A DNA stretch of 64,000 bases, from contig DDVS01000004.1 in assembly GCA_002345565.1 (NCBI GenBank), positions 434,001 to 498,000 of the forward strand. The letters are read 5' to 3'. The DNA comes from Flavobacteriales bacterium UBA2306 (lineage in GTDB: Bacteria > Bacteroidota > Bacteroidia > Flavobacteriales > Weeksellaceae). A program made the position numbers and the translations under genes. Below are positions 43,142 through 51,860 of the stretch, piece after piece (positions within the stretch are counted from its first letter, which is position 1; each line of letters starts with the position of its first letter). A model generated the notes under the pieces. It did not search any database and was not told the DNA's origin. It saw only the letters and a program-made list of their open reading frames with translations.

Positions 43142-44113
43142 TTAGTTTGTAATTAGATTACAAATTAATTTTATCATTAATTCTTTGTCGCTTGGATTAC
43201 TTTGAGCAATCAATAGCGCTAAAGCAGTCAAAGCATTGTCGTTGATTTTTTTCTCTCCAGTTTTTTTTAGAAGATGTTTGTTCTTTTCTAAAAACCAAAT
43301 GAAAATAAAAGCTCCAATTCTCTTGTTTCCATCAGAAAATGGATGGTTTTTTATTATAAAATATAGTAAGTTAGAAGCTTGTTCTTCAATACTTGGATAT
43401 AAATATTGATTGTCAAAAGTTTGAGTAATACTTTTTAATATTCCGTCAAAAGTTTTATCTTTTTGATTTCCAAAAAGTTCGGAAGCTTCTTTCTTTTTTA
43501 TTAATTCTTTTTTTAATATTTCAATCGCAATTATTGACTCTTGATAGTCAATTTCATAAGTGATATTTTCCTCAAGATGATTAAGTTCTAGTGAAGAACT
43601 ATCGAATTGATTAAGAAGAATAAAGCTTTTAGTATAATTGTTTAAAATATTAAGTAAACCTTTAGCTTCTGAAAGTTGATTGACTTCTGCAGACTCTGTA
43701 TTTTCTATTATATTGACGATTCTTTCTAATTCGTTTAATCTTTTCTTATTGATGCTTACACCTTCTAATAAATAGTCTTTAAGTCTTTGAGATGCCCAAA
43801 TTCTAAATTGTGTTCCTTGTTTAGAATTAACTCTATAACCAACAGATAATATAGCATCTAAATTATAATATTCTACATCTCTTGAAACTTCTCTATTTCC
43901 TTCTTGTTGAACTGTTGCATTTTTTGCAACAGTTGAAGCTTTATCTAATTCTCCTTCTTTAAAAATATTATTAAAGTGTCTAGAAATTACAGATTTATCT
44001 CTTCCAAAAAGTTCAGCAATTTGATTAAGATTTAACCAAACAGTATCTTTCTCAAACTGAACTTCAATTTGAGTATCACCATTTGTAGGAGTATAAATCT
44101 GAATAGACTTCAT
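43142..44113 (-). CDS. RhuM-family protein with C-terminal Fic/Doc domain
   Basis: A 323-residue two-domain protein. The N-terminal part (about 1-120) is the RhuM/virulence-protein domain, with VWLNLNQIAELFGRDKSVIS and DVEYYNLDAILSVGYRVNSK plus FRIWASQRLKDYLL. The C-terminal part (about 235-320) is Fic/Doc-like, with the core motif HPFSDGNKRIGAF at 257-269. Fic enzymes transfer AMP or phosphate to target proteins. This motif keeps His, Phe, Asp, Gly, Asn and Lys/Arg but lacks the second Arg of AMPylators. The gene lies seven bases after hemD and nine before hemE, so it is transcribed with them. The target is unknown. Confidence 0.88.
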   Translation of the reverse strand: MKSIQIYTPTNGDTQIEVQFEKDTVWLNLNQIAELFGRDKSVISRHFNNIFKEGELDKASTVAKNATVQQEGNREVSRDVEYYNLDAILSVGYRVNSKQGTQFRIWASQRLKDYLLEGVSINKKRLNELERIVNIIENTESAEVNQLSEAKGLLNILNNYTKSFILLNQFDSSSLELNHLEENITYEIDYQESIIAIEILKKELIKKKEASELFGNQKDKTFDGILKSITQTFDNQYLYPSIEEQASNLLYFIIKNHPFSDGNKRIGAFIFIWFLEKNKHLLKKTGEKKINDNALTALALLIAQSNPSDKELMIKLICNLITN

Positions 44114-44120
44114 ATGTAAA

Positions 44121-44795
44121 TTAGATATTAGTTTTAACTAAATCAAGAATATCAGCTAAAGTGTTTTTTGAGCTTGTAATTATTTTATTATCAGTTAGTT
44201 TTTCCAATTCGGCAGTTGTTGTTTTTCCAATCGAAAAAATCTTCAAATCATCCAATTGATTAAACTTTGCAAAACTACGAACTCCACTCGGACTGAAGAA
44301 AACTATCGCCTGATATTTCTCATCGATTTTCGGGTAGAGTAGTTCGGTCTTATAAACAGGGATTTTTTTGTAAGAAATATTCTGTAAAGGTAATTTTTCA
44401 TCCAAAATATCAAGTGCAATATTGCCACAAAAATGCAGAAACTTCTCATTCACAGAATTTTCTGTTATGAAATTTGAAAGTTCATTAGCATTCTTACACA
44501 ACTTAAAAGTTCCGAAATTGTGTTTCCGAAGTTCTTTTTTTGTTTGTGAACCAACAACATAGATTTTGTTGTAGTTTTTTGGCTCGGTAAAATTTTCATT
44601 CGGAGAAAATCCGTTTTCGAAAAAAGCTTTCACACCATTCACACTTGTGAAAATCAGAGAATTGTTTTTTAAACCGAAAGATTTAGTTTTTATAAATTCT
44701 GTTTTAATTACTTCAACAAAATCAACCGAAAAATCTGTTCCCAATTTCTCAGAAACCTTTTCTTTGCCCAAAGATTTTGTAAAAAGGATTTTCAT
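44121..44795 (-). CDS. hemD: Uroporphyrinogen-III synthase
   Basis: HemD closes the linear tetrapyrrole hydroxymethylbilane into uroporphyrinogen III, inverting ring D. Sequence in this family is very divergent. The 224-residue protein shows the expected NSLIFTSVNGVKAFFENG (first half), KIYVVGSQTKKELRKH, FLHFCGNIALDIL and, near the end, VFFSPSGVRSFAKFN and IFSIGKTTTAELEK. Its place next to hemC strengthens the call. A repeat-containing gap of 126 bp separates it from hemC. Confidence 0.88.
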   Translation of the reverse strand: MKILFTKSLGKEKVSEKLGTDFSVDFVEVIKTEFIKTKSFGLKNNSLIFTSVNGVKAFFENGFSPNENFTEPKNYNKIYVVGSQTKKELRKHNFGTFKLCKNANELSNFITENSVNEKFLHFCGNIALDILDEKLPLQNISYKKIPVYKTELLYPKIDEKYQAIVFFSPSGVRSFAKFNQLDDLKIFSIGKTTTAELEKLTDNKIITSSKNTLADILDLVKTNI

Positions 44796-44803
44796 TTTAT
44801 TTT

Positions 44804-44913
44804 ATCGCAAAGTCGCGAAATATTGTGAATTTAATTTTATAAAAAAGTCGCAAAGGTCTAACTTGGCGCCTTTTAACATTGTAAAGGTAAAAATATATTG
44901 CGCGTTTGCGATA
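44804..44913. repeat. Imperfect inverted repeat of the TTTGCG type in the hemD-hemC gap
   Basis: ATCGCAAAGTCGCGAAAT at 44804-44821 is matched in inverted, imperfect form by ATTGCGCGTTTGCGAT at 44898-44913, with AGTCGCAAAGG in between. The layout of about 20-base arms around 75-80 bases resembles 19615-19734. It may form a hairpin in the hem transcript. Confidence 0.55.
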
Positions 44914-44921
44914 TTTAATTC

Positions 44922-45830
44922 TTATAAACTTTTTCTGATTTCGTCCATCAATTCCTTGCCTCCGTTTTTCAGAACTTCCAAAGCGATTTTTTCTCCAAAG
45001 TTTTCATAATCGTTCCAGTCAAAAATCTCATCTGTTTCGATACAATTTTTTCCATCAAGCGAACAAAGTCTTCCTAGAAATCTGATTTGTCCGTCAACCA
45101 TTTCTGCTTTTACACCGATTGGAGCTGTACAACCGCCTTCCAGCGTTTTTAGAAATTCTCTCTCAATCGTTATACAGATTTCGGTTTCTTTATGAGAAAT
45201 CGATTTTAAAGATTCATTCAAAATTTCATTATCAGACAAACTTGCAATGGCAACAACACCTTGCGAAGGCGCTTGTAATAAGAACGGAATTTGTTCATAA
45301 TTAATATCCAAATTCATTCTTTTGATTCCTGCCAAAGAAAAAATTGTAGCATCAGCGATTCCGTCGTCCAGTTTTTTCAAACGGGTTTGAACATTTCCTC
45401 TGATGTCTGTGAATTCGGTTTCGGGAAATTCTTTCAACCAAAAAGCACGTCTTCTTAAACTGCTGGTTGCGATTTTCAAAACGTTCAAATCCAAAGGTTG
45501 AGAATCATTATTTCTAACCAAAACATCTTCCGGAAAATCTCTTTCCAAAACTGCAGAAATATGAATGTTATTCGGTAATTGAGTCGGAACATCTTTCAAA
45601 GAATGAACAGCAATATCGATTTCTTTATTTAATAAAGCAATGTCCAAATCCTTCGTGAAAACACCAGTAATTCCCAAAGCGTAAAGCGGTTGGTCAAGAT
45701 TTTTGTCGCCAGAACTCAATATAGGAACAATCTCGGTTTCGAAACCAAGGTTTTGTAATTTTGATTCAACTTCGTGAGCCTGCCAAAGAGCAAGCGGACT
45801 ATTTCTCGTTCCTATTCTTATTTTGTTCAT
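44922..45830 (-). CDS. hemC: Porphobilinogen deaminase (hydroxymethylbilane synthase)
   Basis: HemC polymerises four porphobilinogen units into hydroxymethylbilane using a dipyrromethane cofactor bound to a Cys. The 302-residue protein shows IRIGTRNSPLALWQAHEVES at the start, GVFTKDLDIALLNKEIDIAV, HSLKDVPTQLP, ATSSLRRRAFWLKE, FTDIRGNVQTRLKKLDDG and the cofactor Cys in LEGGCTAPIGVKAEM. All the catalytic parts are present. Its start lies 32 bp inside the 3' end of hemA, a strong coupling. Confidence 0.95.
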   Translation of the reverse strand: MNKIRIGTRNSPLALWQAHEVESKLQNLGFETEIVPILSSGDKNLDQPLYALGITGVFTKDLDIALLNKEIDIAVHSLKDVPTQLPNNIHISAVLERDFPEDVLVRNNDSQPLDLNVLKIATSSLRRRAFWLKEFPETEFTDIRGNVQTRLKKLDDGIADATIFSLAGIKRMNLDINYEQIPFLLQAPSQGVVAIASLSDNEILNESLKSISHKETEICITIEREFLKTLEGGCTAPIGVKAEMVDGQIRFLGRLCSLDGKNCIETDEIFDWNDYENFGEKIALEVLKNGGKELMDEIRKSL

Positions 45831-47088
45831 CGGATTCTTGTTTATGGATGTCTAGAATATCCTCCATTATTTTTGTGATTTCGTCAGCACGGGAAGGATT
45901 TTCCAGAATGTATTTTGCAAATCGATTGGTTAGTTTTTGAACCAGTTTATTAGAAAGCTCCATATCTTCAATTTTGGCGTAATTGAATTTTTTATGAATC
46001 GTATGCATCTCGTGTTCCTCGATTTTTTTCAAAGAATTTTTGAAATGATTGATATTCGGAGCTAGTTTTCTTTTCTTTTCCCAGTCAACAAAGTCTTTCG
46101 CCATTTCTTTGATGATTTCCTCCGCTTTCGGGATTTCCTTTTTTCGCTGTTCCATCGTTGCTTTGATGGTTTGCGACAATTGGTCTACATCTATCAAGGT
46201 CACATTTTCCCAATTCCCAATTTCTTTCTGAACGTTATTCGGGATTGATAAATCGATGACTAGCATTTCTTTGTCCTTAGGAAAGTTGGATTCGTCAATA
46301 ATATATTTCTGAGCGCCTGTTGCAACAATCAGAACATTGGTTTGTTTTAATTCCTCCGGGAATTCATTAAAATCGATTTGCGGAATATTGTATTTATCGG
46401 CAATTTTTTCAGCTTTTTCAAAAGAACGGTTGGCGATTTTGATTTTCGGCTGATAGATATGTTTTACAAGATTTTCAATAGTATTCTGTCCGATTTCTCC
46501 AACGCCTAGAAGTAAAATATTCTTCTCGTGAATATGTCTTGTGTTATTCAATATATAATGAACCGCCGCGTAAGAAACCGAAGCGGAACCTGTACTGATT
46601 CCAGTTTCATTCTTAATTCTCTTCGAAATTTGAATCGATGAATTAATGGCTCTTTCTAGATATGGATTAGAAAAGTCTTTATATTTTTTAAATCTGTGAT
46701 AGGCATTCTTGATTTGAGAAACAATCTCAAAATCACCAATAATCTGGCTTTCCAAACCTGCTGCAACACGGAAAAGATGAAAAAGTGCATCTTCTCTTTG
46801 CAAAACATTCACGTATTTTAGAAATTCTGATAAAGAAACTCCCACCGTATTGCAATAGAGTTCTGCAATGTGAAGATAGTTTTTTGTCGTAGAATAGATT
46901 TCGGTTCTGTTGCAAGTAGAGACTACAAATGCATCGCCATAATCCTGCTCGTGGATTTGGTTAACAAAAGATTTGACGTGCTCATCAAAGAATGCAAATT
47001 TTCCACGCGTTTCTGCATCAGCTTTTTCATAACTAATGCTGAGAACGGCAAAATCGGATGTTTGATGAAATTTATTTTTCAGGCTCAT
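45799..47088 (-). CDS. hemA: Glutamyl-tRNA reductase
   Basis: HemA reduces glutamyl-tRNA to glutamate-1-semialdehyde, the first step of the C5 route to haem. The 429-residue protein has the nucleophilic Cys in VVSTCNRTEIYSTTKN, then LFRVAAGLESQIIGDFEIVS, IGQNTIENLV in the NADPH domain, IVATGAQKYIIDES, and a C-terminal helical dimerisation region. It is the first gene of the hem operon and is divergent from mreB, with 289 bp between. The predicted leader is short (about ten bases or fewer). Confidence 0.94.
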   Translation of the reverse strand: MSLKNKFHQTSDFAVLSISYEKADAETRGKFAFFDEHVKSFVNQIHEQDYGDAFVVSTCNRTEIYSTTKNYLHIAELYCNTVGVSLSEFLKYVNVLQREDALFHLFRVAAGLESQIIGDFEIVSQIKNAYHRFKKYKDFSNPYLERAINSSIQISKRIKNETGISTGSASVSYAAVHYILNNTRHIHEKNILLLGVGEIGQNTIENLVKHIYQPKIKIANRSFEKAEKIADKYNIPQIDFNEFPEELKQTNVLIVATGAQKYIIDESNFPKDKEMLVIDLSIPNNVQKEIGNWENVTLIDVDQLSQTIKATMEQRKKEIPKAEEIIKEMAKDFVDWEKKRKLAPNINHFKNSLKKIEEHEMHTIHKKFNYAKIEDMELSNKLVQKLTNRFAKYILENPSRADEITKIMEDILDIHKQESDEQNKNRNEK

Positions 47089-47099
47089 TTTTCAGTTTG

Positions 47100-47107
47100 C
47101 AAATTTA
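47100..47107 (-). promoter_or_regulatory. Putative -7 box of the hem operon
   Basis: On the minus strand this reads TAAATTTG, an exact TAnnTTTG box only 11 bases before the hemA ATG. No good -33 element is seen. Confidence 0.5.
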
Positions 47108-47345
47108 CGATTTTTAAAACTAAGACTGTTTCTGAATTGCATTTTAACGAATTGATAAAATCTATAAGAAATTCTATAAAATCATTAATAAAAATTATAA
47201 TAAATTTAGACTTACTGAAGTTATGAATAGATTAGATTAAAATAAAGCCATTCTGGGATTTTAAATTAATGTAAATCCATTTTAATTTTAAGGAAATTTT
47301 AACCAAAATATTTTTAATTGAATCTATAGAATGAGTCTAAATTTA

Positions 47346-47353
47346 TATCTTTG
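47346..47353 (+). promoter_or_regulatory. Putative -7 box of the mre operon
   Basis: TATCTTTG is an exact TAnnTTTG box 24 bases before the mreB ATG at 47378. The nearest TTG (47318-47320) is 25 bp upstream, slightly far. Confidence 0.5.
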
Positions 47354-47377
47354 TAAACTTAATAATTATTGAACGGA

Positions 47378-48403
47378 ATGGGTCTATTGGATATGTTTAC
47401 GCAAGAAATTGCGATTGACTTGGGTACAGCGAACACGCTAATTATACATAACAACAAAATCGTTGTGGATCAGCCTTCTATCGTTGCGATAGAGCGCTCT
47501 TCCGGCAAACCGATAGCTGTTGGAGAGCAGGCAAAACATATGCAAGGGAAAACACACGAGGATATCAAAACAATCCGTCCGTTGAAAGACGGTGTTATCG
47601 CGGATTTCCACGCTTCCGAACATATGATAAAGGAATTCATCAAGCAGATTCCAGGCATTAAAGGGAAACTTTTTCAACCCGCACTTAGAATTGTTATTTG
47701 TATCCCATCCGGAATTACCGAAGTTGAAAAAAGAGCGGTAAGAGATTCTGCTCAAAAAGTAAACGCAAAAGAAGTTCGTTTGATTTATGAACCAATGGCT
47801 GCAGCAATAGGAGTTGGGATTGACGTTCAGAAACCAGAAGGTAATATGATTATCGATATAGGTGGTGGTACAACAGAAATTGCTGTAGTAGCACTTGGCG
47901 GAATTGTTTGTGACAAATCTGTGAAAATTGCAGGTGATGTTTTTACTAATGACATTGCTTATTACTTAAGAACGCATCATAATTTATATATTGGAGAAAG
48001 AACTGCTGAGAGAATCAAATTAGAAGTTGGTTCTGCAGTTGAAGAATTGGATGTTCCAATTGATGATATTCCTGTACAAGGTAGAGATTTGATTACCGGG
48101 AAACCAAAAGAGATTATGGTTAATTATAAAGAAATAGCTAAAGCTCTGGATAAATCAATCATCAGAATTGAGGACGCCGTAATGGAAACGCTTTCTTTGA
48201 CGCCTCCGGAATTGGCAGCTGATATTTACAAAACTGGTATTTATCTTGCTGGCGGTGGTGCTCTTCTAAGAGGTTTGGCAGACAGACTTCATAGAAAAAC
48301 GGGACTTCCTGTTTTCGTAGCAGAAGACCCATTGAGAGCGGTTGTAAGAGGAACCGGGATTGCTCTTAAAAATATGGATAAATTCAATTTCTTAATTAAA
48401 TAA
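47378..48403 (+). CDS. mreB: Rod shape-determining protein MreB
   Basis: MreB is the actin-like filament that guides cell-wall synthesis in rods. The ATG at 47378 (MGLLDMFTQEIAIDLGTANT) is preferred to a TTG nine bases upstream. The nucleotide-binding motifs are IDLGTANTLI (phosphate 1), MIIDIGGGTTEIAVVALGGI (phosphate 2) and IYLAGGGALLRGLADRL (adenosine). Other conserved parts are IPSGITEVEKRAVRDSAQK and LIYEPMAAAIGVG. At 341 residues it is full length. It is the first gene of mreBCD-mrdA-rodA. Confidence 0.95.
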   Translation: MGLLDMFTQEIAIDLGTANTLIIHNNKIVVDQPSIVAIERSSGKPIAVGEQAKHMQGKTHEDIKTIRPLKDGVIADFHASEHMIKEFIKQIPGIKGKLFQPALRIVICIPSGITEVEKRAVRDSAQKVNAKEVRLIYEPMAAAIGVGIDVQKPEGNMIIDIGGGTTEIAVVALGGIVCDKSVKIAGDVFTNDIAYYLRTHHNLYIGERTAERIKLEVGSAVEELDVPIDDIPVQGRDLITGKPKEIMVNYKEIAKALDKSIIRIEDAVMETLSLTPPELAADIYKTGIYLAGGGALLRGLADRLHRKTGLPVFVAEDPLRAVVRGTGIALKNMDKFNFLIK

Positions 48404-48423
48404 TCAATTTTCTATAAAATTTG

Positions 48424-48470
48424 AATGATTAAATGTTTGATGACAATCTTGAATCAAACATTTAATCATT
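48424..48470 (+). other. Perfect 18-base hairpin in the mreB-mreC gap
   Basis: AATGATTAAATGTTTGAT at 48424-48441 and its exact reverse complement at 48453-48470 enclose an 11-base loop. No T-run follows, so it is not an ordinary terminator. It may be an mRNA processing or stability element in the mre operon. Confidence 0.7.
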
Positions 48471-48494
48471 TATCAATTATCATTGACGACTTAG

Positions 48495-49349
48495 ATGGGT
48501 GCTTTGCTGAGATTTTTTTCCAAGAATGCGTTATTTGTGTTCTTTATATTCCTGCAATTGGTTGCAATTGTACTGATATTCAGCAAAAACTCTATGCAAC
48601 AAAGCTTTTTGGCCGCAAGAACAGCCGCTTTCAATTCCTGGGTTTCCGGTTATATTGATGAAGGAACTTCTTATCTGAAATTAAAACAGATTAATGAAAA
48701 TCTTGTAATCCAGAACAAAGCTTTAATGAAAGAACTTTACGGAAAAGAAAAATTACACAAACCTGTTTTTCGAAAAGTTTATGATACGATTGGCGGTGGA
48801 CAGATTTATACCTTTGTTGATGGCGAAGTGGTTTACAATACCATTAACAGAAAAGATAATTATTTCACGATAAACAGAGGGCGTTTGCAAGGCGTCAACT
48901 CCAAAATGGGTGTGATTGCACCAAGAGGAATTGCCGGAATTGTCATTAATACAACGGATAATTATTCCTTGGTTCAATCGGTTTTGAGTACGAATAAAAT
49001 CAAAATCAGTGCGTCGCTTAAAAAGTCTGGCTATTTTGGCACCTTGTCTTGGAAAGGTGATGATTCCAGAACGATGACGCTTTCTGATATTCCGAAATAT
49101 GTTCCGTTAAAGGTTGGCGATACGGTGGTGACAGATGGTAAATCTTCAATTTTCCCAGCTGGGATTTTGGTGGGAACTGTTGCTGGTTATCAAGTAGATA
49201 GCAAAACTGGCTTCTGGGATGTTTCAGTAGAACTTAGTGAAAAAATTGGGAAATTAAGTACAGTTTATGTCGTTAGAAATCTCAAAAAATCAGAAGTGAT
49301 GAAGATAGAAGATACTTTAAAAGCTCAAATTAAAAAAGATGGTCAGTAG
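48495..49349 (+). CDS. mreC: Rod shape-determining protein MreC
   Basis: MreC is a bitopic periplasmic scaffold that activates PBP2 and links it to MreB. The 284-residue protein has one N-terminal membrane helix (NALFVFFIFLQLVAIVLIF), a coiled-coil stretch (about 55-90, KLKQINENLVIQNKALMKEL) and the beta-rich domain with VNSKMGVIAPRGIAGIVI, FGTLSWKGDDSRTMTLSDIP and VGDTVVTDGKSSIFPAGILV. It starts 92 bp after mreB and overlaps mreD by 11 bp. Confidence 0.93.
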   Translation: MGALLRFFSKNALFVFFIFLQLVAIVLIFSKNSMQQSFLAARTAAFNSWVSGYIDEGTSYLKLKQINENLVIQNKALMKELYGKEKLHKPVFRKVYDTIGGGQIYTFVDGEVVYNTINRKDNYFTINRGRLQGVNSKMGVIAPRGIAGIVINTTDNYSLVQSVLSTNKIKISASLKKSGYFGTLSWKGDDSRTMTLSDIPKYVPLKVGDTVVTDGKSSIFPAGILVGTVAGYQVDSKTGFWDVSVELSEKIGKLSTVYVVRNLKKSEVMKIEDTLKAQIKKDGQ

Positions 49350-49845
49350 AAACATTGCATCAGATGTAATTTTAATAGCGATTCTTACGGCTTTTCAGGT
49401 TTTTATCTTGAATAGAATTGCCTTGTTTGGGCAATATATTCCTGTGCTTTATCCTGTTTTTGTGATGTTTTATCCTTTTTTCAGAAATCAATTTCAGTTT
49501 TTAGGATTGAGTTTTCTTTTAGGTTTATGTGTAGATGCATTTCTGGGAACTTGGGGTATTAACGCTATTGCAACAACAGTGATTGCTTATTTTAGAACCA
49601 TTATATTCAGAACATCTACAGATACCACTACAGATTTCTTTTCTTTCCAGAGTATCCAATGGGGGCAGTTTATATTTTTCATCATTACAAGTATTTTTAT
49701 CCACCAATTTTTGGTACAATTCATTGAATTTTTTAAATTCAACAGATTTTTTGAAATTTTATTTAATGTTATAGTAACTAGTTTAATTTCTTTTGTCTTT
49801 ATATTAGCCTATACATTAGCCTTTAAAATCAAGCAAAAAGTTTGA
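49339..49845 (+). CDS. mreD: Rod shape-determining protein MreD
   Basis: MreD is a small inner-membrane part of the elongasome. The 168-residue protein has about five hydrophobic helices, including DVILIAILTAFQVFILNRIA, YPVFVMFYPFFRNQFQFLG and IQWGQFIFFIITSIFIHQF. The sequence is divergent, as usual for MreD, but the position between mreC and the PBP2 gene is decisive. Its stop overlaps the PBP2 start (TTGA). Confidence 0.88.
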   Translation: MVSRNIASDVILIAILTAFQVFILNRIALFGQYIPVLYPVFVMFYPFFRNQFQFLGLSFLLGLCVDAFLGTWGINAIATTVIAYFRTIIFRTSTDTTTDFFSFQSIQWGQFIFFIITSIFIHQFLVQFIEFFKFNRFFEILFNVIVTSLISFVFILAYTLAFKIKQKV

Positions 49846-51860
49846 ATACCAAATATCTTAAAATTATTCTCGCCCTTTCTGTTCTTGCCTTAATATTTAT
49901 TGCAAGACTTTCTTATTTACAATTATTTACAGATAGATATGCGCTAAATGCAGCAAATACCTCTATCAAAATTGAATATGTAATACCTCCCAGAGGTGTT
50001 ATTTTTGACAGAAATGGGAAAATTCTTGTAGGAAACCAGCCAGCTTTTGAAATTTCTTACACGGCAGCGCTTCTGAAGCCTGATTTTGATACCCTAGGAT
50101 TTTGCAAATTGATTAATATTTCTAAACAAGATTTCATCAAAACAATGAATGAAATCAAGAAAGAAAAATATTATTCTAAGCTTACACCTATGACTTTTAT
50201 GAAAAATCTAAGTCGGGAAGAGATGGCAAGAATCCAGGAATTAATTTTTAAATATCCGGCCTTCAATATTGTGCCACGTCCACAAAGGCAATATGAAATC
50301 AATACTTCCGGAAATCTATTGGGATATACCAATCAGGTTAATGATAGTGATATCAAGAAAGACTCGCTTTATTATTTACCCGGAGATATTGTTGGGAAAA
50401 GTGGTGTAGAAAAATCCTATGAAAAGGAGCTGCGAGGTGAAAAAGGAATGAGATACATTCAAAAAGACATTCGCCAGAGAAGTATTGGTTCTTATAAAAA
50501 CGGGGAACTTGATAAAGAAGTGGTAACTGGAAAAGATTTGACGCTAACTATTGACTATGATTTGCAAAGAATGGCAGAAGAAATGCTCGTCAATAAGCAC
50601 GGCGCCATCGTTGCATTAGACCCTAATAATGGAGAAATTCTTACGATGGCCACTGGCCCCGATATAGATCCTAACCTCTTTACCGGAGCCAATAAATCCA
50701 GAAATCTTTATAAGCTAGCCAATGACACTATTTTTGAAAATAAACCTACTTTTGACCGTTCTGTACAAGCAGCTTACCCTCCTGGATCGACATTTAAACT
50801 GTTAACTGCATTATCTGCAATGCAAATGGGTGTAATGGACGAAAATACAATTTTCCCCTGTGGTAGAGGTTTTTTCTATCGTGGTAAAAGCATTAGAGGT
50901 CACGGAGGTGCAGATCCATTAATCCCTTCCATTCAAGTATCTAGCAATTGTTATTTTACATATGCCTACCTTGCTATTATCAAAAAATATCCAGGAAATC
51001 CATCGCGCGGAGTAAATGAATGGAAAAAAATCATGAACAGCTTCGGTGTAGGAGAATTTCTTAATAATGATTTAGCTGTTGGTGCCAAAGGAAGAATCCC
51101 TTCCGGAGAGTTTTATGAAAAAAGAATGAAATCCATTTATAAAGCCAGTGGATCCAAAAGAACCGATTTCAAAAATTGGGATGAGATGCCAACAGGTGCA
51201 TTGTATAATGGAATGGGGCAGGGCGATGTTCTTTTGACACCTTTGCAGATGGCGAATTTTGTAGCAGCAATTGCAAACAAAGGTTGGTATTACACTCCTC
51301 ATATTGTAAAAAGCATCGACGGAAAACCAAATCCTGATCCCAGATTTTCTAAAAAACATTTTACAATGGTGCAGAATCCTCACTTTTACAATGTGGTATT
51401 GAAAGGAATGGAGGCCGTAATGCTGAGAGGAACTGGCGCAGGATTAAAATCAAAAGATTTTACACAATTAGCAAAAACAGGAACCGCACAAGTGCCTCAG
51501 GGAAAAGATAATTCTATCTTTGTATTGATAGCACCCGCGGATAAGCCAAAGATTGTGGTAGCAGCTGTGATGGAACACGCCGGTTTTGGGGCAACTTGGG
51601 CTGGACCAGCCGCTACAGTAATTGCAGAAAAGTACATCACTGGAGAACTAAAACGCGATTATCTCTACAAAAAAATGATTAGCTCCAGCTTTATGGGCGA
51701 ATATAAAAGACAGTATGTTGCCGATATGAAACGCAAAGGTTGGTATAAAGAACCACCTAAAGATTCTGCCCAGATGAAGAAAATTAAAGATAGCCTACAA
51801 GCGATTCTTGACAAAAAACTTAAAAAAGATTCTACCAAATTTAAAAACACAAAAAAATGA
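49842..51860 (+). CDS. mrdA: Penicillin-binding protein 2 (elongation transpeptidase)
   Basis: PBP2 cross-links peptidoglycan during cell elongation in partnership with RodA. The start is TTG, overlapping the mreD stop by four bases; it gives the usual short cytoplasmic tail before the anchor IILALSVLALIFIARLSYLQL. The dimerisation domain starts with PPRGVIFDRNGKILVGN. The transpeptidase motifs are AAYPPGSTFKLLTALS (SxxK, the nucleophile), IQVSSNCYF (SxN) and LAKTGTAQVPQG (KTG). At 672 residues it is complete, with a Lys-rich tail. It overlaps rodA by four bases. Confidence 0.94.
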   Translation: MNTKYLKIILALSVLALIFIARLSYLQLFTDRYALNAANTSIKIEYVIPPRGVIFDRNGKILVGNQPAFEISYTAALLKPDFDTLGFCKLINISKQDFIKTMNEIKKEKYYSKLTPMTFMKNLSREEMARIQELIFKYPAFNIVPRPQRQYEINTSGNLLGYTNQVNDSDIKKDSLYYLPGDIVGKSGVEKSYEKELRGEKGMRYIQKDIRQRSIGSYKNGELDKEVVTGKDLTLTIDYDLQRMAEEMLVNKHGAIVALDPNNGEILTMATGPDIDPNLFTGANKSRNLYKLANDTIFENKPTFDRSVQAAYPPGSTFKLLTALSAMQMGVMDENTIFPCGRGFFYRGKSIRGHGGADPLIPSIQVSSNCYFTYAYLAIIKKYPGNPSRGVNEWKKIMNSFGVGEFLNNDLAVGAKGRIPSGEFYEKRMKSIYKASGSKRTDFKNWDEMPTGALYNGMGQGDVLLTPLQMANFVAAIANKGWYYTPHIVKSIDGKPNPDPRFSKKHFTMVQNPHFYNVVLKGMEAVMLRGTGAGLKSKDFTQLAKTGTAQVPQGKDNSIFVLIAPADKPKIVVAAVMEHAGFGATWAGPAATVIAEKYITGELKRDYLYKKMISSSFMGEYKRQYVADMKRKGWYKEPPKDSAQMKKIKDSLQAILDKKLKKDSTKFKNTKK

